Shown one piece after another: positions 1 to 7,969 of a DNA stretch of 64,000 bases (position 1 is its first letter; each line of letters starts with the position of its first letter). The notes under the pieces were generated by a model. It was not told where the DNA came from and searched no databases. It was given only the letters and a program-made list of their open reading frames with translations. The translations under genes were made by a program, and so were the position numbers. Location: assembly GCA_020056225.1 (NCBI GenBank), contig JAGVIE010000059.1, positions 27,604 through 91,603 of the forward strand. The letters run 5' to 3'. The DNA is from Bacteroidota bacterium (GTDB lineage: Bacteria > Bacteroidota > Ignavibacteria > UBA10030 > SZUA-254).

Positions 1-1353
1 GGAATTGAGAATGCCCGTGAAGGTGTTCAACGGGAAGGAAGACATTCTTCGCTTCATTCTATGTTGAAGATGGTCGGCTCGCAAGCCGAAGCTCTGATGA
101 TTCTTGAGGGAGATGAATTCATTGCTAAGCGACATGGTGTTCCGCCGGGCAACGCACGCGACGAGATATACATCGAGCGAAGAAACCGTGTCAATTATAT
201 TGTCAATCAGGTTGTGGTTGATGTCTCACCGAAGAAAAGATATTCGGAGTTGATTGGTCGCTGGGCGATCAGACCTTTGACAGGTATTCCTATGCTCGCG
301 TTGGCACTCTTCCTTGCTTATCTCTTCGTGGGAAAATTTGTCGCTCAGGATGTAGTGAATTTCACCGAGCAGCAAATCGGGAAAGCACATTGGGAACCCT
401 GGCTTCGCGAGGTTATTTCCAGGATAATTCCGGTGTCATCATGGTGGAATGCGCTCCTCGTAGGTGATTTCGGCATTATTACGATGACAACCACGTATCT
501 TATATTCTTGCTTCTTCCGCTCGTTACAGCATTTTACATCGCACTTTCTCTGATGGAAGACAGCGGTTACTTGCCGCGTCTGGCAACTATGGTTGATAGA
601 ACATTAAGTGTACTGGGATTGAATGGAAGAGCAGTAATACCGCTTATTCTTGGTTTCGGGTGCGTGACCTCCGCAACCATAACCACACGATTGCTTGGAA
701 CAGAAAGAGAAAAAACAATTGCCACAGCGCTTTTGCAGTTTGTAATTCCTTGCTCTGCTCAGCTTGCGGTGATAGCCGCACTATTGGCAGGAGCCGGTAT
801 GTTGCCGATGCTTGTTTACACTATTACTATCCTCGCTGTCTTAATCGCTATCGGTACAATTTTAAATAAATTTTTAAAAGGAGAATCGGCTCCATTACTT
901 CTTGATCTGCCGCCGATGCGTATCCCGAGACTTGAAAATGTTATACGAAAAACTATTTACCGAACCTACAACTTTATGAAGGAAGCATCGGGCTGGTTTT
1001 TTGTAGGAGCGCTTGCCGTGGGGATCGCTCAGATTACAGGTTTTCTTGTTTACTTAGAGCAATTACTCATTCCACTCACTACTCATTGGCTTCAACTTCC
1101 GGCTGATGCCTCAATAGCATTCATCATGGGTGTCGTTCGGCGAGATTTCGGTGCGGCAGGATTGTACCACATGGTGTTAACGCCCATGCAAATTACCGTT
1201 GCTCTCATTACAATCACTCTTTTTGTTCCCTGCATAGCGTCACTGATGGTGATGATGAAAGAGCGCGGGTTGAAAGAAGGAATGATCATCTGGATAGGGA
1301 CATGGGTAGTCGCATTTTTTATCGGTGGTCTCGTTTCACATATCGTTATTTGA
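1..1353 (+). CDS. feoB: Ferrous iron transporter FeoB, C-terminal part (5' truncated by window edge)
   Basis: The reading frame is open from base 1, so the gene starts upstream; the ATG at 61 is internal. What remains is the FeoB membrane portion. A short soluble linker is followed by several hydrophobic segments and a Gate-type stretch around residues 215-260 with GFGCVTSATITTR and a later IPCSAQ. A FeoB C-terminal part follows, with a TM pair near MKEASGWFF and a final helix. FeoB imports Fe2+ across the inner membrane using a cytosolic N-terminal GTPase domain, which lies outside the window. The stop TGA directly abuts the next gene. Assignment to FeoB rests on overall pattern and Gate motifs; confidence is high. 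Confidence 0.93.
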   Translation, partial: GIENAREGVQREGRHSSLHSMLKMVGSQAEALMILEGDEFIAKRHGVPPGNARDEIYIERRNRVNYIVNQVVVDVSPKKRYSELIGRWAIRPLTGIPMLALALFLAYLFVGKFVAQDVVNFTEQQIGKAHWEPWLREVISRIIPVSSWWNALLVGDFGIITMTTTYLIFLLLPLVTAFYIALSLMEDSGYLPRLATMVDRTLSVLGLNGRAVIPLILGFGCVTSATITTRLLGTEREKTIATALLQFVIPCSAQLAVIAALLAGAGMLPMLVYTITILAVLIAIGTILNKFLKGESAPLLLDLPPMRIPRLENVIRKTIYRTYNFMKEASGWFFVGALAVGIAQITGFLVYLEQLLIPLTTHWLQLPADASIAFIMGVVRRDFGAAGLYHMVLTPMQITVALITITLFVPCIASLMVMMKERGLKEGMIIWIGTWVVAFFIGGLVSHIVI

Positions 1354-1575
1354 ATGAACATGAACAATGCCTCGAGCGAAAGTACAAATCTTCAACAAAA
1401 GCTAAGTTCTGAAGCACGGGCTTGTCCGCAATGCAAGTTCACTATCGACAATCCATTGGTAGAGCTATGTCCTCGCTGTAATGCCTCTCTGCCTCATATC
1501 GAGGTTGACTGTCAGGGTTGTGTGCACAGTTTTTTGTGTCCCATCGGAAAAAATCGTAGATTTACACACCAATAA
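1354..1575 (+). CDS. Small Cys-rich zinc-ribbon protein downstream of feoB
   Basis: A 73-residue protein whose ATG begins on the base after the feoB stop, so the two are almost certainly translated together (an alternative in-frame ATG lies at 1360). It has seven cysteines: a CPQC and a CPRC knuckle (residues ~24-42), then CQGC and a final CP. The first two pairs look like a zinc ribbon. The CxxC-x5-C arrangement at the end could instead hold a metal or Fe-S cluster, as in the unrelated FeoC accessory protein; that link is inference from position only. No membrane segment or signal peptide. Specific function unknown. Confidence 0.75.
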   Translation: MNMNNASSESTNLQQKLSSEARACPQCKFTIDNPLVELCPRCNASLPHIEVDCQGCVHSFLCPIGKNRRFTHQ

Positions 1576-1659
1576 TTCAAATCTTTACACCAAAATCGTC
1601 TATTTCAATTGAGAATATTTGATTTTGCTGTTTAAATCAAAATTTCAGAGGATTCATAT

Positions 1660-2988
1660 ATGAAGAAGATAAAAGTCATTATTATGGGGGCAGCAGGAAG
1701 AGATTTCCATAATTTCAATACCATCTATCGGGATAATGAACTTTATGATGTTGTAGCATTTACAGCAACTCAAATACCTAATATAGAAGGAAGAAAGTAT
1801 CCAGCCGAGCTTGCAGGTAAACTCTATCCAAAGGGAATTCCAATCTTTCCCGAGTCTGATCTAAAAGAGCTGATTCAAAAAAATAATGTCGATGAAGTAG
1901 TCTTTGCGTACTCGGATGTTTCATTCAATTATATAATGATGAAAGCATCGTTTGTCAATGCCGCCGGAGCTGACTTTAAATTACTTGGCGCAAAGCCGAC
2001 CATGTTGAAAAGCAAGGTCCCGGTAATAGCGGTCGTTGCAGTACGCACCGGTTCAGGAAAGAGCCAAACATCTCGAAAAGTTTGTAAGCTTCTCCGCGAG
2101 ATGGGCAAACGAGTCGTAGCTATACGTCACCCTATGCCGTACGGTGATCTGGTAAAACAGAAGGTACAACGTTATCAAACACTGGATGATCTTGTTAAAT
2201 TTGAATGTACTGTTGAGGAGATGGAAGAGTACGAGCCGCACATCGTACATGGGACGATAATTTATGCCGGTGTTGATTATGAGGCAATCCTCCGACAGGC
2301 GGAACAAGAAGCCGATGTGATCGTCTGGGATGGCGGCAATAACGATATGTCGTTTTATCAACCCGATCTTACTATCACTGTTGCCGATCCTCATCGTCCG
2401 GGTCATGAAATTAGTTATTATCCCGGTGCTACTAACATCATGCTCGCCGATGTAATTATCATAAACAAAGTTGAATCAGCGACACGGGAAAATATAGATA
2501 TTGTCAGAAAAAATATTCGGGCGGTAAATCCAAACGCAATTGTAATCGAAGCCGCATCACCGATTACAGCAGAGGATGAAACACTAATCCGCGGAAAACG
2601 CGTTCTTGTCGTTGAAGATGGACCGACTCTTACGCACGGTGAGATGGCATACGGTGCCGGTGTTATCGCCGCTCAGAAATTCGGAGCTTCGCAAGTAATC
2701 GATCCACGTCCATGGGTTGTGAATTCTATTGCAGAAACATTTGCAAAATATCCTAAGATTGGAACACTCCTTCCGGCGATGGGTTATGGCGGCAAGCAGA
2801 TTAAAGACCTGGAGACAACAATTAATCGGGTGGATTGTGACACTGTCATAATTGGAACTCCAATCGATCTTCGGCGCATCATAAAGATTAACAAACCTTC
2901 GGTTCGTGTCAATTATGATCTGGATGAGATCGCAAAACCCGATTTAAATGATATTCTCACAAATTTTTTAAAGAAGATAAAGGGATAA
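1660..2988 (+). CDS. COG2403-type P-loop GTPase related to cyclic 2,3-diphosphoglycerate synthetase
   Basis: A 442-residue soluble protein. The N-terminal ~130 residues look like a Rossmann-type domain (KVIIMGAAGRDFHNFN). A P-loop NTPase core follows with a Walker A variant RTGSGKS near residue 133, an acidic strand VIVWDGGNND near 225, and NKVES resembling the NKxD base-recognition motif near 270. This is the architecture of the predicted GTPases grouped as COG2403, related to archaeal cyclic 2,3-diphosphoglycerate synthetase. It is the first gene of a compact operon with ornithine carbamoyltransferase, carbamate kinase and aspartate carbamoyltransferase, 6 nt before the second gene's ATG. 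A role in carbamoyl-phosphate or arginine metabolism is suggested by context only; the substrate is unknown. Confidence 0.8.
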   Translation: MKKIKVIIMGAAGRDFHNFNTIYRDNELYDVVAFTATQIPNIEGRKYPAELAGKLYPKGIPIFPESDLKELIQKNNVDEVVFAYSDVSFNYIMMKASFVNAAGADFKLLGAKPTMLKSKVPVIAVVAVRTGSGKSQTSRKVCKLLREMGKRVVAIRHPMPYGDLVKQKVQRYQTLDDLVKFECTVEEMEEYEPHIVHGTIIYAGVDYEAILRQAEQEADVIVWDGGNNDMSFYQPDLTITVADPHRPGHEISYYPGATNIMLADVIIINKVESATRENIDIVRKNIRAVNPNAIVIEAASPITAEDETLIRGKRVLVVEDGPTLTHGEMAYGAGVIAAQKFGASQVIDPRPWVVNSIAETFAKYPKIGTLLPAMGYGGKQIKDLETTINRVDCDTVIIGTPIDLRRIIKINKPSVRVNYDLDEIAKPDLNDILTNFLKKIKG

Positions 2989-2994
2989 TTGTTT

Positions 2995-3915
2995 ATGAAA
3001 AAAGATTTTTTAAGCATCGCCGATTGGTCAACAGATGAATTGTATCAATTAATCGATCTCTCAAAGAAAATTAAGTCGGAACCGAAAAATTACTCAACTT
3101 CACTGCAAGGGAAATCGATTGCGACCATATTTGAAAAGCAGTCGCTCAGAACTCACGTGACTTTCGATGTTGGAATACACCAGCTCGGTGCGCATGCTAT
3201 CTACCTAACACAGGCTGATATAAGTCTGGGCAAACGCGAGTCCGTTTATGACACAGGGAAGAATCTTGAACGATGGGTGGATGGTATTGTTGTGCGGACT
3301 TATGCTGATAAAACCTGCACAGACCTTGCTAAGGCAGTGAAGGTGCCTGTAATCAATGCTCTTACCGATCGTGAGCACCCATGCCAGGCGCTGGGTGATT
3401 TTTTGACTGTTCACGAGAAGATGTGGAGCTTTTTCGGAAAAAAATTCGTCTTCGTCGGAGATGGTAACAATGTATGTCATTCATTGATGCTCTTTGCTGC
3501 AAAGGTTGGTATGAATTTCGTCGCCGCAGTACCCAAAGGATACGAACCCGATAAGAATGTTTTCAAATCTGCCGTCACGTCAGCAAAGAAAATGGGCTCG
3601 ACTGTGGAAATCAATCACGATCCTAAAGAAGCAGTGAAGGGTGCAAGTGTTATCTATACAGATGTCTGGACGAGCATGGGGCAGGAAGCCGAAAAAGAGA
3701 AGAGACTGACGATATTCAAAAATTATCAGGTAAATAAAAAATTGATGTCCATCGCCAAATCCGATGCTATCTTCATGCACTGTCTGCCAGCCCATCGCGG
3801 CGAAGAAGTTACAGATGAAGTTATGGATTCAAAAAACTCGGTTGTGTTCGATGAAGCAGAGAATCGCCTGCACACTCAGAAGGCAGTCATGTTTACACTG
3901 ATGAAGGGAGAATGA
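2995..3915 (+). CDS. argF: Ornithine carbamoyltransferase
   Basis: About 306 residues. It transfers the carbamoyl group to ornithine to give citrulline (arginine synthesis), or acts in reverse in catabolism. Family motifs are visible: a carbamoyl-phosphate loop FEKQSLRTH near residues 47-54, HPCQALGD near 130, the ornithine loop DVWTSMGQE near 223, and HCLPAHRGEEV near 260. The usual S-T-R-T-R loop reads S-L-R-T-H, so the last Arg is His. I chose the ATG at 2995 over a TTG two codons earlier because AGGGA lies just upstream at a normal distance. It sits between the COG2403 GTPase and carbamate kinase, which points to a shared carbamoyl-phosphate pool. Confidence 0.9.
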   Translation: MKKDFLSIADWSTDELYQLIDLSKKIKSEPKNYSTSLQGKSIATIFEKQSLRTHVTFDVGIHQLGAHAIYLTQADISLGKRESVYDTGKNLERWVDGIVVRTYADKTCTDLAKAVKVPVINALTDREHPCQALGDFLTVHEKMWSFFGKKFVFVGDGNNVCHSLMLFAAKVGMNFVAAVPKGYEPDKNVFKSAVTSAKKMGSTVEINHDPKEAVKGASVIYTDVWTSMGQEAEKEKRLTIFKNYQVNKKLMSIAKSDAIFMHCLPAHRGEEVTDEVMDSKNSVVFDEAENRLHTQKAVMFTLMKGE

Positions 3916-3916
3916 T

Positions 3917-4867
3917 CTGAAGAATTCCGTTCTTATTGCGATAGGGGGTAATTCGTTAATCCGTGCCGGACAGAAAGGCACTATCCCCGAGCAATTTGCG
4001 AATGCGCGTACAACAGCAGTACAAGTCGGTGAGCTTGCCGAACGCGGTTATAGAATCGTGATTACACACGGTAACGGACCGCAGGTCGGTTCACAGCTTC
4101 TGCGGTCTGAAGCAGGTTCATCGCAAACCTATACTCTACCGCTCGATGTTTGTGTGGCGATGACGCAGGGAGAAATCGGTTACATTTTGCAAACATCTCT
4201 TCAGTCAATTTTGAAAAGTAAGAATATTTCAACGCCGGTCGCAGGTCTCATCACTCAGGTGCTTGTCGATAAGCATGATAAAGCATTTCTGAATCCAACC
4301 AAACCGATAGGTCCTTTTTATTCAAAAGAAGCTGCGCAGAAAAAAAAGGACGAACTCGGCTGGGATATCGTTGAAGATGCAGCGCGCGGATATCGGAGGG
4401 TTGTGCCTTCGCCGAAACCATTGGATATAATTGAACTTGAAATTATAAAAGATTGTCTGGAAAAAGGGATCATTGTGATCGCTTCTGGAGGAGGAGGAAT
4501 TCCGGTCAGCAAAGAAAATGGAACTATCATAGGCGTAGAGGCGGTAATCGATAAAGATCGAGCTTCGGCGCTGCTTGCAAATCAACTTGACGTTGAATGT
4601 TTTATCATATCCACGGAAGTCGAACAGGTGTATATTAATTTCAAGAAACCGAATCAAACAGCAATTCACAAAATTTCTCTTGAAGAAGCGAAAAAATATC
4701 TTGTCGAAGGACATTTCCTCGAGGGAAGTATGAAACCGAAGATTGAAGCGGCGATCGACTTTCTTGAGGGTGGCGGAAAACAAGTTATTATTACCGACCC
4801 TGAACATATTGTCGCCGCGCTCGATGGTCAAACGGGAACACATATTATCGGAAGGAGTCCGCTATGA
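3917..4867 (+). CDS. arcC: Carbamate kinase, CTG start
   Basis: Carbamate kinase interconverts carbamoyl phosphate plus ADP with carbamate plus ATP. The first ATG in frame (4058) would delete the nucleotide-binding start of the protein. The same frame is open upstream and encodes VLIAIGGNSLIRAGQKGT, the family's N-terminal glycine-rich motif, followed by ITHGNGPQVG. The only sensible start is CTG at 3917, 6 nt after a GGGAG Shine-Dalgarno inside the end of argF and 1 nt after its stop. That gives 316 residues, the normal family length. Further motifs are VPSPKP, a glycine-rich ASGGGGIPV, and DKDRASALLA. The stop overlaps the pyrB ATG by 4 nt, so the two are translationally coupled. Confidence 0.9.
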   Translation: MKNSVLIAIGGNSLIRAGQKGTIPEQFANARTTAVQVGELAERGYRIVITHGNGPQVGSQLLRSEAGSSQTYTLPLDVCVAMTQGEIGYILQTSLQSILKSKNISTPVAGLITQVLVDKHDKAFLNPTKPIGPFYSKEAAQKKKDELGWDIVEDAARGYRRVVPSPKPLDIIELEIIKDCLEKGIIVIASGGGGIPVSKENGTIIGVEAVIDKDRASALLANQLDVECFIISTEVEQVYINFKKPNQTAIHKISLEEAKKYLVEGHFLEGSMKPKIEAAIDFLEGGGKQVIITDPEHIVAALDGQTGTHIIGRSPL

Positions 4868-5784
4868 GACTAAATCACATTATCGAGTCACAACAGTTCA
4901 CGCTTCCTACGCTCGTTGAATTGTTTGAACTTACAGATCGGATGGAACATACACACGCGCGCGGTGGAACGCAGGATTATCATAACAAAATTATGGCGTC
5001 ATTGTTTTATGAACATTCTACACGAACCAGGTTCTCGTTCGAGTCAGCCATGTACCGGCTTGGCGGAAACGTGTTATCGACCGAACGCGCGAATACGTTT
5101 TCTTCGGTAGCTGCGGGCGAAACACTCGAAGATACAATCCGGGTTGTGGGAAATTATGCCGATGTTATAGTCTTACGCCATAATGAAGTAGGCGGCGCAC
5201 AACGTGCGGCTGCCGTTTCAACAATCCCGGTCATCAATGCCGGAGATGGTAAGGGTGGACAGCATCCCACACAAGCTCTTCTCGATTTATACACCATCTA
5301 CAAAGGTGTAAAAACGATCGAAGGTGTAAAAGTTGCCTTAGTCGGCAATCTTACCGATGGAAGAACCGTAAGGTCGCTTGCTTATCTTCTCGGGAAATTT
5401 GACCGCGTTAAACTATTCTTCGTGGCGCCATCTTCATTTCAGATAAAACAAGATATACTCGATTATCTAACGAAACACAACGTGTGGTTCTCGTTGGAGA
5501 GCGATCTGAAAAAAGTTTTACCCGAAGTGGATGTTGTTTACAGTACCCGGATTGAGCCTGAACTGCTCACCCAAAAGGGCGAGAGGCTTGAAACGATCTC
5601 AAAATATTTCATCGACGATAATATATTGAAACTCATGCCGCGCAGTGCGTTACTGATGCATCCTTTACCGCGGCTTCATGAAATATCTCCATCGGTCGAT
5701 AGCGATCCACGAGCCGCTTATTTCAGACAAACAAGAAATGGAGTTCTCATAAGAATGGCGCTTCTTGTTTCTGTTTTAGGATAA
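4864..5784 (+). CDS. pyrB: Aspartate carbamoyltransferase catalytic chain
   Basis: A 306-residue protein catalysing carbamoyl phosphate plus aspartate to N-carbamoylaspartate, the first committed pyrimidine step. Motifs match PyrB closely: STRTRFSFES near residue 52, GDGKGGQHPTQALLDL near 138, and a HPLPR box near 265 followed by the DPRAAYFRQ C-terminal signature. The canonical STRTR loop here contrasts with the altered loop in the neighbouring ArgF. ATG overlaps the carbamate kinase stop (ATGA). No regulatory chain (PyrI) gene is adjacent. It is the last gene of the operon; its stop directly abuts the stop of the convergent MFS gene. Confidence 0.94.
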   Translation: MRLNHIIESQQFTLPTLVELFELTDRMEHTHARGGTQDYHNKIMASLFYEHSTRTRFSFESAMYRLGGNVLSTERANTFSSVAAGETLEDTIRVVGNYADVIVLRHNEVGGAQRAAAVSTIPVINAGDGKGGQHPTQALLDLYTIYKGVKTIEGVKVALVGNLTDGRTVRSLAYLLGKFDRVKLFFVAPSSFQIKQDILDYLTKHNVWFSLESDLKKVLPEVDVVYSTRIEPELLTQKGERLETISKYFIDDNILKLMPRSALLMHPLPRLHEISPSVDSDPRAAYFRQTRNGVLIRMALLVSVLG

Positions 5785-7044
5785 TTATTTTCCGACATCT
5801 TTTTTGATCGCCGCCAAACGCGGTTCATGAACTATCAGAATTAGTAACGCAATTCCGATTAGCGAACAAAATCCACCTATCCAAAAAACCGCATGATAAC
5901 CGATCAGATCGCTTATCCACCCTCCTAATAAACCTGAAAGATATAGCGGCGCAAGCGCGGTGTTCATCAAGCCTATGTAAGTTGATCGCTGTTCGATCGG
6001 ACTGTATTCGAGCGCGAGATTGTGCCGAGTCATCAGTTCCGACCCGAGATTAATTCCCATAAAGAAAAAACTTATTTTGAACCATACCAACGATGGTGAG
6101 ATCAAAGCAAATACACTTGCCGCAAGCAATGCGCCGGCTGCAATTATCAGAGCAAGTTTGTTCCCGAACCGATCCGCGAAATATCCAATAATCAAAGCTC
6201 CGATTCCCTGACCAACAACCATCATCAACGTGAACTGCCCGACGATACTCTCCTCTGCGTGGAAGTGTTTTAGACCATATACCGTAAAAAATCCAAGAGG
6301 CATTGCCGCTAGGATTAAAAAAGTTGAGGCAAAAATAAATTTTCTAAAAAGGATATTGTTCAGAAATACATTCTGCAGCTGCTTCAGGTAATCTCTCATC
6401 GATTGAATGGGGAGGACAGCGCTTGGATGTTCTTCGATGATTCCATTTTGGAGGATGATTGAAATGAACTGGAGAGTGAATGTCACGAAAAATATCAAAG
6501 TATAGCTCGATGGGAATTCAAAATTCGTAAGCAGCCATGTAAGCAGGAAAGCACCGCCGAAAGCTCCGCCGCCTGCCAGTGCGGTCCTCATGCCCGACAA
6601 TCTTCCGCGTAACCCGACCGGCGTAAGCTTAGCGTACATATCGAACCAAAAAGGTGTGGCAACACCTGTCAGCACTTGAAAGAGACCGTACAAGATGAAA
6701 AAAAGTAATAAAGTTAGATGTGTATTCTGTTTTCCTAAGATGAATATGACAACGCTGAGAACAAGAATTACCATGCGTTGAATAAAGCCTAATCTGACCG
6801 CCCATTTTTTCTTCCAGGGCTGTGCCTGTGCGTACCGCGCGGCGAAAGTTTGGGGGATAAACAACCCGATCCAAACAATTACACCGAGCGCGCCAATGGC
6901 AATATTGCCTCCCCCGAGACGGTTAACAAGTGCCGGAAGTACTGTCTGTGCAGAGATGAACGAACCGCCTGCGATGAAGAGAGCTCCTTCGAAGAAGTTG
7001 ATTAAAAAATTTCGTTTGATGTATCGATCTGGAAATTCTTGCAT
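5785..7044 (-). CDS. Major facilitator superfamily transporter
   Basis: About 419 residues with roughly twelve hydrophobic segments in two halves separated by a charged loop near residue 215. It belongs to the MFS secondary carriers of the inner membrane. RLSGMRTAL after TM4-5 and GYFADRFGNK in the second half resemble the MFS A-type loops. The substrate cannot be read from sequence. The frame continues upstream to a TTG at 7089, but the ATG at 7044 (MQEFPDRYIKRN) gives the usual short cytosolic N-terminus and is preferred. It converges on pyrB with no gap between the two stop codons. Confidence 0.8.
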   Translation of the reverse strand: MQEFPDRYIKRNFLINFFEGALFIAGGSFISAQTVLPALVNRLGGGNIAIGALGVIVWIGLFIPQTFAARYAQAQPWKKKWAVRLGFIQRMVILVLSVVIFILGKQNTHLTLLLFFILYGLFQVLTGVATPFWFDMYAKLTPVGLRGRLSGMRTALAGGGAFGGAFLLTWLLTNFEFPSSYTLIFFVTFTLQFISIILQNGIIEEHPSAVLPIQSMRDYLKQLQNVFLNNILFRKFIFASTFLILAAMPLGFFTVYGLKHFHAEESIVGQFTLMMVVGQGIGALIIGYFADRFGNKLALIIAAGALLAASVFALISPSLVWFKISFFFMGINLGSELMTRHNLALEYSPIEQRSTYIGLMNTALAPLYLSGLLGGWISDLIGYHAVFWIGGFCSLIGIALLILIVHEPRLAAIKKDVGK

Positions 7045-7227
7045 CAGAGAAAAATATTTATTCGGGAAATCATTAATCAAATATAACAAATACAGTGCAG
7101 GTAATCCACTTGCGTTTCGGAACGTAAAAGGTAATACTGTGCTAATTTAGTGATATGCATAGCCGCTTACTTCGTGCGATGCAAGATAAATATATAGCTC
7201 ATGAGTCTTCCAACGTGTTTTTCTAAA

Positions 7228-7256
7228 TTGACTTTACTTCAAGGAAACGGTATATT
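7228..7256 (+). promoter_or_regulatory. Sigma70-type promoter for the receiver-domain gene
   Basis: TTGACT at 7228-7233 and TATATT at 7251-7256 are separated by exactly 17 nt, about 45 nt ahead of the GTG start at 7302. Spacing and both hexamers fit the canonical housekeeping consensus. Confidence 0.6.
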
Positions 7257-7301
7257 TATTCAGTCTAGAAAAACTAACATGAAAATATTTTAATTTGGTT
7301 T

Positions 7302-7679
7302 GTGAAATCTGAAAAGACAATATTATATCTCGAAGATGAAAAGGAATTCCTTGAGGCAGTAAGCGGACTTCTCCGGGATTTGGGTTATGAAGTGATCGAA
7401 GCGCTGACAGGTGAAAAGGCGCTAGAACTATTAAAAATCAAAATACCCGATTTAATCATCGCGGATATTAAACTTCCCGGTATCGATGGATTCGATTTTT
7501 TCTCACAGATACACAAAATTGAAAAATATCGACACATTCCGTTTATATATCTTACCGCATTCAATAATTTACAGGAAGCTATGAGAGCCAAATCCGAAGG
7601 TGCGACAGATTATATCACTAAACCTTTCGAGCTTGAATATTTGATCGCGAAAATAGGAGATATACTTCCGATAAAATAG
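7302..7679 (+). CDS. Stand-alone response regulator receiver domain
   Basis: A 125-residue CheY-like receiver with no output domain. It has the acidic pair LEDE near residue 11, the phospho-acceptor Asp in IIADIKLPG near residue 55, the switch Thr in YLTAF near 84 and the Lys in TKPF near 106, so it should be phosphorylatable. The start is a GTG. No histidine kinase lies within the window. It has its own promoter and is followed 79 nt later by a tiny membrane protein that may be co-transcribed. Target unknown; single-domain regulators usually act through protein contact. Confidence 0.9.
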   Translation: MKSEKTILYLEDEKEFLEAVSGLLRDLGYEVIEALTGEKALELLKIKIPDLIIADIKLPGIDGFDFFSQIHKIEKYRHIPFIYLTAFNNLQEAMRAKSEGATDYITKPFELEYLIAKIGDILPIK

Positions 7680-7758
7680 ATTTTGGGTGACTTCGATCAC
7701 TAAGAAATATTTACAGTATGGTTATTTTGAGAGTAAAAAAGAAAGGTAGTTTATTATT

Positions 7759-7920
7759 ATGGACGAGGATAAGGGGCTTATGAAAATCCTCAAATGGGCC
7801 GGTTTGGCTGCTTTGATTGCGATACCACTAGTAGTAATTTTGAAAAAACAAAATAAATCTCAGAGAAAAGATTCATTGGAAGATGAATCGAATATTTTCG
7901 CTACAGAATTAGAAGAGTAA
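7759..7920 (+). CDS. Small single-TM protein (53 aa)
   Basis: ATG at 7759 follows an AAAGAAAGG ribosome site and reads through 53 codons to TAA at 7920. The product has a short acidic N-terminus (MDEDKG), one strongly hydrophobic segment (about residues 9-28, with AGLAALIAIPLVVI), a basic stretch KKQNK and an acidic C-terminus. This looks like a membrane-anchored micropeptide with a cytosolic charged tail. I recognise no family. It follows the receiver gene on the same strand and may share its promoter. Confidence 0.5.
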   Translation: MDEDKGLMKILKWAGLAALIAIPLVVILKKQNKSQRKDSLEDESNIFATELEE

Positions 7921-7969
7921 TAAATATTTACTAAGGCATGCCCGCTAAAAAGCGTGTGGAGAGACTATT

